This document shows positions 44,252-55,500 of a stretch of 64,000 nt of DNA, piece after piece. Location: contig JANAVB010015600.1 of assembly GCA_029216955.1 (NCBI GenBank), positions 25,410,010 to 25,474,009 of the forward strand. The letters are read 5' to 3'. The stretch's first letter is position 1. Each line of letters starts with the position of its first letter. The DNA is from Iris pallida (lineage: Eukaryota > Streptophyta > Magnoliopsida > Asparagales > Iridaceae). Position numbers and translations under genes: made by a program. The notes below the pieces were generated by a model. The model ran no database searches. It saw only the letters and a program-made list of their open reading frames with translations, and was not told the origin of the DNA.

Positions 44252-44912
44252 GTGTCGGATACGTGTCCGTATCGGACATGTATCAGTCGTGACTGCAAGT
44301 GTTGATGGAATGCTGGGATGAATTCATTTTTTGTTATTTTCGAATTCTATTTGAATAGAAATCTTGGTTTTGATATTGCTTAATAATTTCTTAGTCTCTG
44401 AGGGGATTTCGTGTCCTTTTGTGTCGCATTTTGGTGTTGGACACGGCCTGTGCACAGCCTACATTTTTCCCCTGCTACTCGAACCTCACTGTGGCCACGA
44501 CACGGGGTCTTTTGATCTGAAAATTTGTGTGGATTGAGGGGCATTGACTGACTTCCTGCTCCCAAAGTTTGGGAGCGTCTCGTGGTCTGTGCGCGGAGAA
44601 ATCGAGGCCGCACTGGCCGCGCGCTGTCGCGCGCAGACGACTGAACACGTGCACAGACACGCACGAACACGTGTCCGTATCCTCTGTAGACACGTAGTGG
44701 ACACGTATCAGGCATCCCACGTGTAGCCCTACCATAGGCGACCACATGGGTGTGTGCACGTGACACGAAGTGTCGTGTGTCGTGTCCTATACTCGAGTGC
44801 ATGCGTGCACGACACTGTGTAACACTGGATGCACCCTACGTGTTTGCAACGTGTTGGACACGTCTGTATCATAGTTTTTGGACACGAAACGACTCACATG
44901 ACACGTGTACAT
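44252..44912 (+). repeat. Dispersed CGTGTCC/GGACACG word block
   Basis: GACACG or CGTGTC occurs about 15-20 times, in both orientations and at irregular spacing, within about 660 bases of the LTR. A similar word is frequent at 31618-32530. Confidence 0.75.
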
Positions 44913-46606
44913 ATGCTACACTAGTGATCAACCTATTGTTTGTAATTTTAATAATTAATTAGGTCAATTCATTGAATTCCCAATAAACTCTGATACACAC
45001 TGACACCACCTCGCTGTTCAGTTTTTTTCCTTGGGTTTTAAACTGTATTTTCTGGGTTTAATGCTGATTAAACGTTTAATTCAGACCCACCTGCATATGT
45101 AGTAAGTGATGAGTAGGTTAGATTGCAATTTTAATGGTTATTTAATTTCGAAACCATGAATTTCCCTAGAAACCTGATACTTGAATGATACCAGTAGGCC
45201 GAATGTGTATTTCTAAATTTCGATTTTATTTTCTTCCTTGCCTTGTGATGTTAACTGTTAATTTGGCTCACCCACATAATTGATTAACTAATAGTTAGTT
45301 GTTAGACTAGTTTTGATTTCGTTTTGCTATGGGGTTGTGATTTTGGGGTTTGGTTTGGTTTTCTTGTCAATTTAGGAAGACTGAAACCTATGTATATGTT
45401 GGGTTGGGGTTCCTTGTAAACACACACACACTGTGAAATTCCAGTTTTGTTCCTCACTTTATCCCCTCTTTGTTACACACATTTAGTTCAATGTTAGTTT
45501 TAAACATGAAAAGATTTGTTTGGGAATTAGATTCATGAAAACAGTTTGCATTGTCCTGAGAATGTGTAAACCTGAGAACAACATGAAATCTGAGAATGGC
45601 ATGACCCCATCCTCTGTTTTCCTTAAATCTGAATTGTTTTTGCTTTTGGAATGGGATTCGGATGTGGGGGAATTTGTGGATAACTGTTGGGTGTTAATCT
45701 TGATTTGTGTTGATTCAATAGGTGTTGTTCATTTTAGAATTCCTTTGAAGGGTGTTAACACACACAGACACAAGCTAAACTAGAACTGTCATTGGTTGTT
45801 TGAAATTCCTGAAACACATGACCACACACTTGGTTTCACATTATTGCTAATCTGGAATTCCTGTGAATGAATAGCCAATTCATGTTAACTGTTTTGAGAT
45901 GAGCCTGGGTATTCCTGTCACTTGTGAAAACCTAAAATCATGAAATCTGAGAATGTAGGATTGATAGAAATTGATTTTCCTTTTCCTTTTTAACTGAATG
46001 GGGTTCCATTCCTTCTGCACTGTCACATATTACATAGACACACACACATGTCTATGCCTAACTGTTAGCCTATTGCACACTGTTTCACCCTTGTCTCACA
46101 CACACACACACAGTTGACTCAAACACACACATGACATTGTTCCCTGTCACACATTCCTACACCAATACCACATACATTTACATGTACACACCACTCACTT
46201 ATACTTGACACTTAATACAGGTGCATATACACACATATTTCAGTTATTGTTGCACATAAATACCTGTCACACTACACCCTATGCCTTGATACCTGAGAGC
46301 ACATGTAGCTTAGATGCACACACATACAAATCCTAACCCTTAATTGAAATGTTAGAAATTCAGTAATTGGCTACACATGACCTGTATGCATAGGTGATGT
46401 TAGACAAATTTTCAGATTTCATATATGTGAATACTGCCATGTTACCCCCCTTCTCTAAATGCTTGCTATACATGTATATAGATAGGTAGAGCTATATATA
46501 TGCATGTTCTATTGTGTATATGGCTAACTTAACCAATTTTTATTTCTAATACACATGTAGAAGAGTGTATATACCTTGTTAGCCATACATGATAGGGGCT
46601 AATTGG

Positions 46607-46669
<63 letters not shown>
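46607..46669. repeat. (TA)n microsatellite
   Basis: A nearly pure AT dinucleotide run of about 60 bases within the LTR. Confidence 0.95.
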
Positions 46670-46671
<2 letters not shown>

Positions 46672-48233
46672 ATGTTTGATATGATAATTGAATTGTATAT
46701 AAATTGCCAAAATAGGAATGAATGATTTATGCCTAATATAGATGTATACTGGTTAGCCATGCATGTTCAGTACAATTAGAGGCTATAATGTAAATAGATG
46801 TAACCTTGTTAACTTGTGCCATGCTCTAGAGTAATCTATAACTAGTGTTTGATTTCCCTTTGTTGTGCACCTCCATGTTCACACACACACATAGCAATAC
46901 ATGCAACCCTTTCTCTCTCATTATACAATATTGATTATAGCTCAATGTGAATGTACTCTTGATGTGTGGCTTGATGTATTTGGCTTGTATAGCCTTGTGA
47001 TTGGTGTGTGATTGCTAGACTAGGCTTGGTTAGGCCTAGTGAGACTTGTTAGACTTGTTTGGCTTAGGCTTGACCTAGTTTGACCTAGACAGCATGCAGA
47101 TGCATTGTACATTTCATATATCACCCTCTGTATACATCTTGACTTGTGTTGCTCTAACTAGGAGTCAGGTACCTCATCTCGGACAGTACATTTACTTCAG
47201 ACATTCAGATACGAGGCGAGTACATTCTCTGACCGTTTCATACTTGTCTGGATTCATTCTTGCTCTAGATTACTGTACTTGATGCTGACACGACTATTAT
47301 CACGGATTGGTACTATACGGATCTTCTTTTGAGATGTTATCTCCTTGTATTCACTAAATACATATTATGATGTGCGTTTCACTTACATATTGTATTTACT
47401 GAATACCTTATCATTGTACACTAATTGTGCATATTGTACTCTCATTATCACATTGAGCTCTATTATACAAGCCTTTGTACAAGCCATTGTATAAGGTAAC
47501 GTAACTGAATTGGATCCTTGTGTATTGATTGGGAGGGGGAGTAGAATTGGTTATGTGATCAATCCTATTGTATAAGAAATTGTATATGTCCATTGTACAC
47601 TCACGTACAAAGGAGTCCCATTTTATTGTATAACCTAACCCGATTACATAACCATATTGTACTCTAAATCACAGTTGGCTTACAGTTCTTACTTATCATA
47701 TTTAGATATTTTCTGTTATCAAATCTCTACTGTTTTTATATACTTCTTTCTTTCAGCGTTTCATGTACCTTACTCTATTGCATGCTTTATATTTCCTAAC
47801 ATGATATGAACTGCGTGAGATATTTTGTGCTCGCTTCCGTCCTGACTGGACCTGTTAAAATTTTTACAGAGGATGATGAGGAACCCTGCACCCCTTACTT
47901 GGAGCTTACCTAGATGACATTTGCGACCTGGACCCCTGGGGAGGTTTAGGCAGCTGCTGAGGATGATACCCTTGTGTAGTATAGATAGCTTAGACTCTTA
48001 CTTGTCTTTCTCATTGATACATTATTGTATATACTGGGAGTTGTTCTCTTGGATGTTTGGGGAGATGTATCATAGACACTTAGCTCTTATCTGGATTGTA
48101 CCTCTGTGGATTTCTTCTGTTCATATCTATCTATCCTTACCGTATTCCATCTTACATTATGATTGAGTTGTACCTCTGTGTTGGCCTCCTTTTGGAGAGT
48201 ATATTCATGTTATGTAGTTATAGTTCATGACCT

Positions 48234-49641
48234 TGTTTGCCATTGATTGTAAAAGAACAGAACAATTATCGGAGGACTGAACTTAGACTCACAATACAAA
48301 CTCGCTCGTACAAAGAAAGCCTAGGGACGAAAACCTAGGTACAGCAGACTAAGTACGATTGTTTATTTTTGATTCTGAGGGGTGACGATAGAGGCTCGGG
48401 AAAGCGACGGCCGCTCTGCCTTACTCCTTGGACGATCGGTATGCAGCCTTGGCTCGGGGAAGATCTGCTTGGCGTTGACGAAGAAGGGCTTTTCTTGCTC
48501 TCCTCGGGTTGCTCTCCTGGCTTCTCTCTCTCTGTGATTACCAAGAAAAGGGGAAGCTCTCTCTGTGTATATCTCTCTCTTCTTATTTTTTTATTCTCTT
48601 TAGTTGCCGACCTTTTTTGCATGGGAATGATGCTGGCTATTTATAAGAGTGGGATGTGATCATTAGGGTTTGCTAATGATTATCTGTTTGGAATGTCGGC
48701 GCTCCTTCATTCTATCTGAACCTTTGATCCTGATCATAATGAATCTCGGCCACTAATGCGGATAGCACCAAATCTTATGAGCAGTTAATGCTGACTGCTT
48801 TAAATCCTCGTGATTGATTATGCCAATATTTGATTGCTCGCCACGTGTCCTATTGGCTTGATGATAAATGATATGCCCTGATCTCGGCAATTATGATGAT
48901 GATGTCAAATATTCTTGTTAGGATTCGATTAAATCTTCAATGCCACGTATTTTAATTGAAGATCCTGCCAGGGCCGCATAGGATGGCCAACACTTGAACC
49001 GCAGGGAGACACTCTTCATGAGCCGCATGAGTCAATGCCTCATCGAGCCGCAGGGGACGAACTTTCCGTGAGCCGCATATGCGTAGTCTTTGCGGGCCGC
49101 AGGGGACGAACCCTCCATGAGCCGCATATGCATAGTCTCTGTGAACCGCATGAGGTAGGGTGGTATTGAGCCGCATAGGCTGGGCTCTGGGTGGACCGCA
49201 TATGGCTGATTTCTGTTAATCATATTAAAGCGACTTCTCACTGAGCCGCATGAAGCTGTTCTCTACTCAAGCCGCATGAGACTTGCCACGTGGCAATCTA
49301 GAATTTCTGACAGATCGGGTCAGAGATTTTCTTCTTTTCCCGAAGAGTCTGTCATTATGGCAGAGTCATCATGACACTTTATGTCAGAGCCGTCGCAGTC
49401 GTCGAGTCGTGTCAGAGCATTAAATGAGGCCATTACTCCAGTGGCCAAATGTCGGGGATGGTCACACGTGGCGTCAATTGAGCCGCATGTTCCTGCTGGA
49501 CCGCATATATTCCCGAGCCGCATGAGTCTGAGGGTCTTCTTTTGGGCCGCATAGGCCAACTCCAGTACGAGCCGCATAGGCTTGCTACCAAAGCCGCATG
49601 GGCCATGATGCCTTTATTCTAATATTTTCCATGCTTCTACA
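48234..49641 (-). repeat. Tat-C 3' LTR
   Basis: It starts TGTTTGCCATTG and ends CTTCTACA. A minus-strand TATA box CTTATAAATAG lies near 48640. From 48970 to the end it holds about 18 copies of GCCGCAT or one-base variants (often GAGCCGCATGAG). Confidence 0.95.
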
Positions 49642-49687
49642 GGACCCCCTTCAAAGTTTTCAATTTGTAAAATTGAAACACTTTGAA
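49642..49687 (-). promoter_or_regulatory. Tat-C polypurine tract and stem-loop
   Basis: The minus strand reads GAAGGGGGTCC before the LTR. 49650-49666 and 49670-49687 form a stem of 17 bp (TTCAAAGT and TTTCAATTT against their complements) with one bulged base and a 3-nt loop. Confidence 0.85.
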
Positions 49688-49974
49688 TAAGAAGCATGGC
49701 CTCGTTCATGCTGCATAGGATGTTCTGTTTACCTGAGTTTCCTAGCCGCATTAGCATCTCGGCCGCATAGACTCATCTGGCCGCATAGACTCTTTTGCCA
49801 CGCGCCCTGACCGCGTGAGCAAATTTTCATTAAATGCCTTTGATTTGATTTAACGCCGCCTTTTGGGGGAGGATCCCAAGGGTTTTTATTCTTTTGATTG
49901 TCCAGATTGCCTCGACAGCCGAAGGGTCGATCACGTCGTACGAGGCGTCGGTCCATAGTCCTTCCTTCTCCGTT

Positions 49975-49983
49975 TATAAATAG
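49975..49983 (+). promoter_or_regulatory. TATA box of the Tat-C antisense gene
   Basis: TATAAATAG lies about 83 bases before the inferred start at 50067. Confidence 0.6.
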
Positions 49984-50066
49984 GCGCGTGTCCGGTTGGA
50001 TTTTTTAGATTTTTTCCTGACCGAAACTTTCTGTCTTTGTTTCCTTCCTCCACCTGACCAACGAAG

Positions 50067-50891
50067 TTGGCGCCTAGGGTTTCCAAGGTTGTGAAGAAGG
50101 CCGCGGCGAAGAGAAAGAAATCGGCTTCGTCTTTGACCGTCGTTCCCCCTGTCCGTCTCGACGTTCATGTCGCCATCGAAGGTAATAACTGTGTAGAAGA
50201 TTGGGTATTTTGAAGCCCTAAATAGGGTCTGCTCTACTGCCTACTTCGTATACAAAACACGTGGTTCGCATACACATCCTCTGATCGCGCCGCATGGGAT
50301 GTACCCCCATGTCTGAGCCGCATACGAGTTCAACTTACGTAGTCTGCATACTCGTCCCGTGATCGAACCGCATGGAGTATGCTCCATGTCGGAGTCGCAT
50401 GTGAGTTAAAGTTACGTGGTCCGCATACACATCCTATGATCACGTCACGTGGGGTATGCTCTATGCCGGGGCCGCATGTGAGTTCAAATTACGTGGTTCG
50501 CATATACGTCCCATGACTTGAACCGCATGAGGTTTTTCCCATGTCCGACCCGCATACGAGTTGTCTTCAACGAGCCGCATGACTTGTCTCTTTTTAGAAT
50601 ATCTTTACTTTACTTCTTTGTTTTGTTCTTACAGTATCTTCACTGAACGCCGAGGTCGTAGTGACAGAAGAGCCGTCGCCTCCTATCATCGACCAAGAGC
50701 CTACCCTCGTTAAAGAAACGAAGAAGGAAGAACCGTCGTCTGCACAGAATGGCCTCTCTCCAAATGTCGAGGCTGCTGGGGGTGGCAGCTCTGGGAATTC
50801 TGGTACTCTTATTCCGGACGAAGATCTCCTTCAACTGCATCCCTCGTACGTGAAGTGGTTGAGGGATTGGTATATGCGCTTCTGTAACTAG
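50067..50891 (+). pseudogene. Antisense gene of Tat-C, two exons, start codon lost
   Basis: I infer exon 1 at 50067-50181 (TTGGCGCCTAGG..., where Tat-B has ATGGCCCCCAAG) and exon 2 at 50635-50891, joined at G|GTAATA and TTACAG|. The frame is kept, giving about 124 residues: a basic start ('KKAAAKRKKSASS'), a Glu/Pro-rich middle ('TEEPSPPIIDQEP') and an end 'YVKWLRDWYMRFCN'. The ATG appears mutated to TTG. It is much shorter than the Tat-B gene and lacks the PMD. The intron carries the GCCGCAT words. Confidence 0.5.
50182..50634 (+). other. Intron of Tat-C antisense gene, GCCGCAT-rich
   Basis: Positions 50286-50582 contain about ten CCGCAT/CGCAT words within a repeated frame resembling 'ACGTGGTCCGCATACAC' and 'GAGCCGCATACGAG'. 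It occupies the same position as the word-rich introns in Tat-A and Tat-B. Confidence 0.7.
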
Positions 50892-51497
50892 GTTTTTAGG
50901 AATTCCCTGCAGATATCTATTTTCTGCCTGCATGTTTCTATCTGTTTATCTGTGGCTTGTATCTTTCCCTTTCGTCTGAAGAAGTAATGAAGAATTTCCT
51001 TTGGTTTTGCTTGTTAATTGCGTGAATGTAGCCGAACGTTTTGATGGAGGGGATGTATTTGCTTTCCTCTTTTCTTCTAATGGTTATTTTCAATAGGATA
51101 CTCTGTGTGAACTTTGTGTCCCTAGTGTACCCCGTGATAGTTTGGATTATGACCGGCATACTTATTCTGAAAGGGTAGGGTTATATCAAGTCTGGGGTCT
51201 TTATTTCCCAGTGGAATCTTTTGCTCATCTGGGCGGCGTCATTGCCTCCAGAGTCAGTGTGTCGAACTAGTCAGTGGTTTGAGCGGTCGACTGCCTCGCT
51301 GAAGGACCATTTCTTGACGTTTTGTGGCCTCTGGACCATAGTTGTTCCTCTGTCTCATCCTGCTTGTTTTCTCTTTATTTCTATCTTGTAGCAGTAATAT
51401 AATCCCGGAGGATGTAGAACTTTGAAAATGGATATGTTTCATCTCATCTTGTACTTGCGGTATTCATGGAATTGGACTTGCTGGGGATTATTTGTGG
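50892..51497 (+). other. Non-coding 3' region of the antisense gene
   Basis: T-rich, no supported gene, no clear poly(A) signal. It leads into the stem-loop array. Confidence 0.5.
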
Positions 51498-52228
51498 ACC
51501 TGTTACCCTGGGTGTACCTTGGTTTTAGGTACGGATAACAGGTTTGGTTAGGATGTTTTGGAGCAGCCATGGCAAAGTGGTCATGGATGTTCTTGGTGTT
51601 GGGAAAAGGAGTGCCATAGAGCAGCTGGGCTCCTGGGGTACGGAAGAATGGCGGGTTTATGCTAAGAGACTTAACAAGGAATATTTGTGGACCTACTATC
51701 CTTGGCGTACCCTGGTTCGGGGTACAGATAATAGGGTGGAAGGTAACCAGTCATATTTGCTCCGAGGTTATGAGGATGTAGCAAATATGAGGGTTTTACC
51801 GTGGAATCTCCCTACTCAGAGGTAATAGGAACATGGTAGGGGGAGACTTCACGGAAGCTTTTCTGTAATCAATAGTGGTCAACAGAGGACATTTGTGGTC
51901 AACAGAGGACATCAGAGGACATTTGTGGTCAACAGAGGACATTTGTGGACCCATTATCCTTGTCGTACTCCGATTGTGAGTACAGATAATAGGTTAAAAG
52001 GGAACCAACATACTTGCTCAGAGGTAATGTGGACATGGCAAATATGGTGATTTCTTCGACGGAGCCTTCCCACTCAGAGGTAATGAGGACATGGCAGGAG
52101 TGGGCTCAATGAAGAAGGGGTACATAGAACTACTCAGAGGTAGGAGGACATGGAAGTTCTATGCGAGGGGGCGGTTTGTTTTTGGTGGAAGTGAAAACGA
52201 CTCAGAGGTAATGAGGACATGGTCGTTT
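51498..52228. repeat. Stem-loop array of Tat-C
   Basis: Two hairpin types. Type 1, conserved loop of 19-20 nt near TCAGAGGTAATGAGGACATG: arms 51752-51760/51781-51789 (9 bp perfect), 51808-51815/51836-51845, 52009-52017/52038-52046 (8 of 9), 52069-52075/52098-52104 (7 bp, longer loop), 52123-52133/52153-52163 (10 of 11), 52195-52201/52222-52228 (7 bp). Type 2, compound hairpins after TTTGTGGACC: 51498-51543, 51690-51736, 51949-51994, with inner stems GTACCT/AGGTAC, GTACCC/GGGTAC and GTACTC/GAGTAC. Between them is a tandem run of GGTCAACAGAGGACATTTGT at 51887-51945. Confidence 0.85.
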
Positions 52229-52405
52229 CGGAAATTGGTGGATCGATTACCCTTTTCGTGCACTGGGAGTGCGGGTGGTGGATCATGAGGGAGGATCTCT
52301 TCCAGGGATGAAGTTCAAAGGTATGTTTATACGTGACTTACTATCTGAAAGAGTGACCGGAATGTAAGTACATAATTTGGATTTTTAGAATATTGAGGAA
52401 ATGAG

Positions 52406-52561
52406 AGTTCAGCGGCACCAGCGGGTGCATGGCTCGATGATCTGAAATGTTGTGGACGTGGGTTCAGTAGTATCAATGGATACATGACTCGATAATTTGG
52501 AAAATGGTGGGTGTGAGTTCAGTGGTACTGAGAGGGTACATGACTCGATAATTTGGAAAAT
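52406..52561. repeat. Triple repeat with changing small hairpin, Tat-C
   Basis: Three copies of a unit of about 52 bases: GTTCAG, a small foldback, then ATGACTCGATAATTTGGAAA. The foldback arms are GCACC/GGTGC, GTATC/GATAC and GTAC/GTAC, so arms change together while the flanks stay fixed. Confidence 0.75.
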
Positions 52562-52566
52562 GTTGG

Positions 52567-55500
52567 CTAAACATAGTATTTCTTCAGAAACTTGCCGTTG
52601 ACGGGCAACATAAGCAAGTCCCCATTCTGCTTAGCGAGGCGGTAGGCGCCGTTGGAGAACACGGCCTCGATGACAAATGGACCTTCCCATTTTGGCTAGA
52701 ATTTGCCTGCAGTCTTGTGAGTCGTGACCATTGGCCTCCGGACTGCCAGAACGAGATCGCCCACTTGGAATGTTCTGATTTTGACCTTCTTGTTGAAGGC
52801 TCCTGAGATACGTGCTTGGTATAGCTCGATCCTTTGCTGAGCTATGAGGCATTTTTCATCTAAGGCCTCCAACTCTTGTAGTCGGCGTCGGTAGTTATCA
52901 TCCGTTGTCAATTGATAAGTGAGGGCGACACGGAGTGAGGGAATCTGAGTTTCCAGTGGGAGGACTGCCTCACTCCCGTATACTAGAGAGAATGGTGTAT
53001 TCCCTGTAGCTATTCGAACCGTGGTGCGATAAGCCCATAAGCATTCGCCGAGCGTCTCGTTCCAGTCGCGTTTGTTGGAGGATACAAACTTCTTGAGGAG
53101 ATTGATGATTGTTTTGTTGAACGCCTCTGCTAACCCATTTGCTGCCGGGTTGTATGGTGTCGAAGCGACATTCTGAATGCGGTGCTTATCGCAGAATCGA
53201 TAAAATGCATGGCTTATAAACTGCGGACCATTGTCATGGATGATCCTTCGTGGCAGTCCAAAGCGGTATATGACGTGATGCTTAAGGAAGCTAATCACGT
53301 TTGAAGTCTTGACTTCTGCGAGTGGGACAGCTTTCGTCCATTTGGAGAAGTAGTCAGTGATCGCAAGTATGAAGCGATGTCCTCGGGAGGAAGGTGGGGT
53401 GATTGGGCCAATGATATCCATTCCCCATGCTTCGAATGGCAATGACGCCACCGTTGGATGTAGGAACTCGGATGGTTGGTGAATGAAGTCTGCGTGGACT
53501 TGGCAGGCCTTGCATTTTCTGGCATAGTCGATTGTGTCTGCCACCATGGTAGGCCAGTAGTAGCCCATCCGGCGAAGGCGGTCTTGCAGTTTAGGGCCAG
53601 GCTGATGGGCCCCACAGACACCGTCATGAGCCTCTCGTACGGCTTCTTTGGCTTCTGTGTTAGACAAGCATCGGAGCAATAATCCGTCGTAGGAACGGCG
53701 ATACAGCATCTTCGTCTCTGTGTCGTAGAAGAATCTGAGAGAACGCCGTCTGATAAAGGTGGCTTCCTTCGGGTTCTCGGGCAAGATGTCGTAGACCACG
53801 AAGTCTATGAAAGGCTGTCTCTAGTCTGGTGTTTCGTCGATCGTTTGGGCGGAATAGCTCACCACGAATTGAATATTGTTCTTGGGACAGACCAGTTCGT
53901 GGCCTATCACGTCAACCGAGTGATGATCTTGGTTCGGCACTGCTAGGGAAGCGGCAAGGCCTGCTAGGGCATCAGCTTCGATATTTTGAAGTCTGGGGAC
54001 GTGTTCGATGAAGAATCCCTCGAATGAGGTGATAATGTTGATTGCTATTTGGTGGTAGGGGATCATGTCTTCATGGCGGACTTCGTACGACCCCCGAATC
54101 TGGTTGACGATTATTTGTGAATCGCCGTATGCTTTAAGATATTCTACCCCCAGCTCTTTTGCAAGTTGGAGGCCAATGACCAAAGCGTTGTACTCGGCCA
54201 CATTGTTGGAACAGGGTTCCGTGAGAGAGTAGGCACGATTGATCACTAGCCCGGTAGGAGAAATCAATAGTACCCCGACCCCTACGACGATATTTTCCTT
54301 GGGTCCGGTTCTTGAAGCGCCATCGAAGAACATCCGCCATATGTTATCGTGGGTGGTTGTATTCGAATCGGCGACCTCATCTGGGATTTCCTCGTATATT
54401 CTGGATGACCCCGATCCTGGATGGGCTGCCAAAAAGTCTGCCAGGGCTTAGCCTTTGACAGCCTTCTGTGGGACGAAGATCATATGATATGGGGATAGCA
54501 GTATCGCCCATGTAGCGAGGCGAGAGCTGAGCGCCCCTGGTTTAGTCATGAGGACCCTGAGGGGATTTACCCGTGAGATCACATGTATGGTTTGTCCTGT
54601 AACATAATGCCGCGTCTTTTGAATGACAAATACCAAGGCGAGGCATTCTTTCTCCACGGCGGTGTATCGGTGTTCGGGCCCGACGATCATTCGGCTGAGA
54701 TAGTATATAGCTTGCTCGTGGCCTGCGTCGTTGTTTTGTGCCAGCAGGGCACCGAGGGAGTGCTCCATTGCTCGTACATAGAGTAGGAATGGTTTTCCAG
54801 GGACCGGGGCCACCAGGACTGGAGGATTTGACAAATATTCTTTGATGTCGTCGAAAGCACGCTGGCATTCCTCGTCCCATACGAATGAGACTCCCTTCTT
54901 CATGAGGTGTGTGAACGGTCGGCATCGCCCGGAGAGATTGGAAATGAACCTTCTGATATAAGCTAGCCTCCCTTGGAGGCCTCTAAGTTCGCGAAGATTT
55001 TTCGAGGGACCCATCTCCATTATTGCCTTGGTTTTCTTAGGGTCTACATGGATATCCCGTGCAGTAATGATGAAACCTAAGAACTTCCCGCTGGATACGC
55101 CCAAGAACGACTTTGTAGGGTTCATCTTCATGTTGTGGGCTTACATCAGGTCGAATACCGTTCTCAGATCTTGCAGATGATCTTCCTTACGGCGACTCTT
55201 GACAGCGATGTCGTCGACGTAGCATTCCACTGTCTTGCGCAAATGTTCTCTGAAAATGATACTCATAGCCCGCTGATATATGGCACCAGCGTTCTTTAGA
55301 CCGAATGGCATGACTGTATAGCAGTATGTGCCGATCGGTGTTCTAAATGATGTGTGCTTGTCATCGTCGGGGGACATCTTGATTTGATTGTATCCCGAGA
55401 ATCCATCCATGAATGACATATATTCGAAGCCGCATGTGTTGTCAATCATGATGTCCGTGATCGGGAGGGGAAATTTGTCTTTCGGACATGCCTCATTTAG

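Larger units (their letters stand above)
43290..48233 (+). repeat. First LTR of the chromovirus-like element (main part)
   Basis: Its first 228 bases match 63773-64000 with 8 differences. The remaining 85 bases lie at 62643-62727 beyond Tat-C. The inside is non-coding: a TATA-like TAAATAAG near 43905 with a CT-rich leader, a CGTGTCC-rich block (44252-44912), CA-rich DNA, and a (TA)n run. Open frames here, such as 44380-44802 or 45520-45783, show no family resemblance. Confidence 0.85.

Noticed and set aside
44380..44802. Arg/Thr-rich minus-strand frame in the chromovirus-like LTR
   Set aside because: It follows from the CGTGTCC/GGACACG words; open frames on several strands over the same DNA.
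45520..45783. 87-codon plus-strand frame in the chromovirus-like LTR
   Set aside because: No family resemblance; inside LTR non-coding DNA.
48335..48659. Open frames in the Tat-C LTR, repeated at 61330-61654
   Set aside because: Duplicate because the LTR is duplicated; both strands open, no domain, and they overlap the LTR promoter region.
51544..51825. 93-codon plus-strand frame in the Tat-C stem-loop region
   Set aside because: It runs through the hairpin repeats; no homologue in Tat-A or Tat-B.
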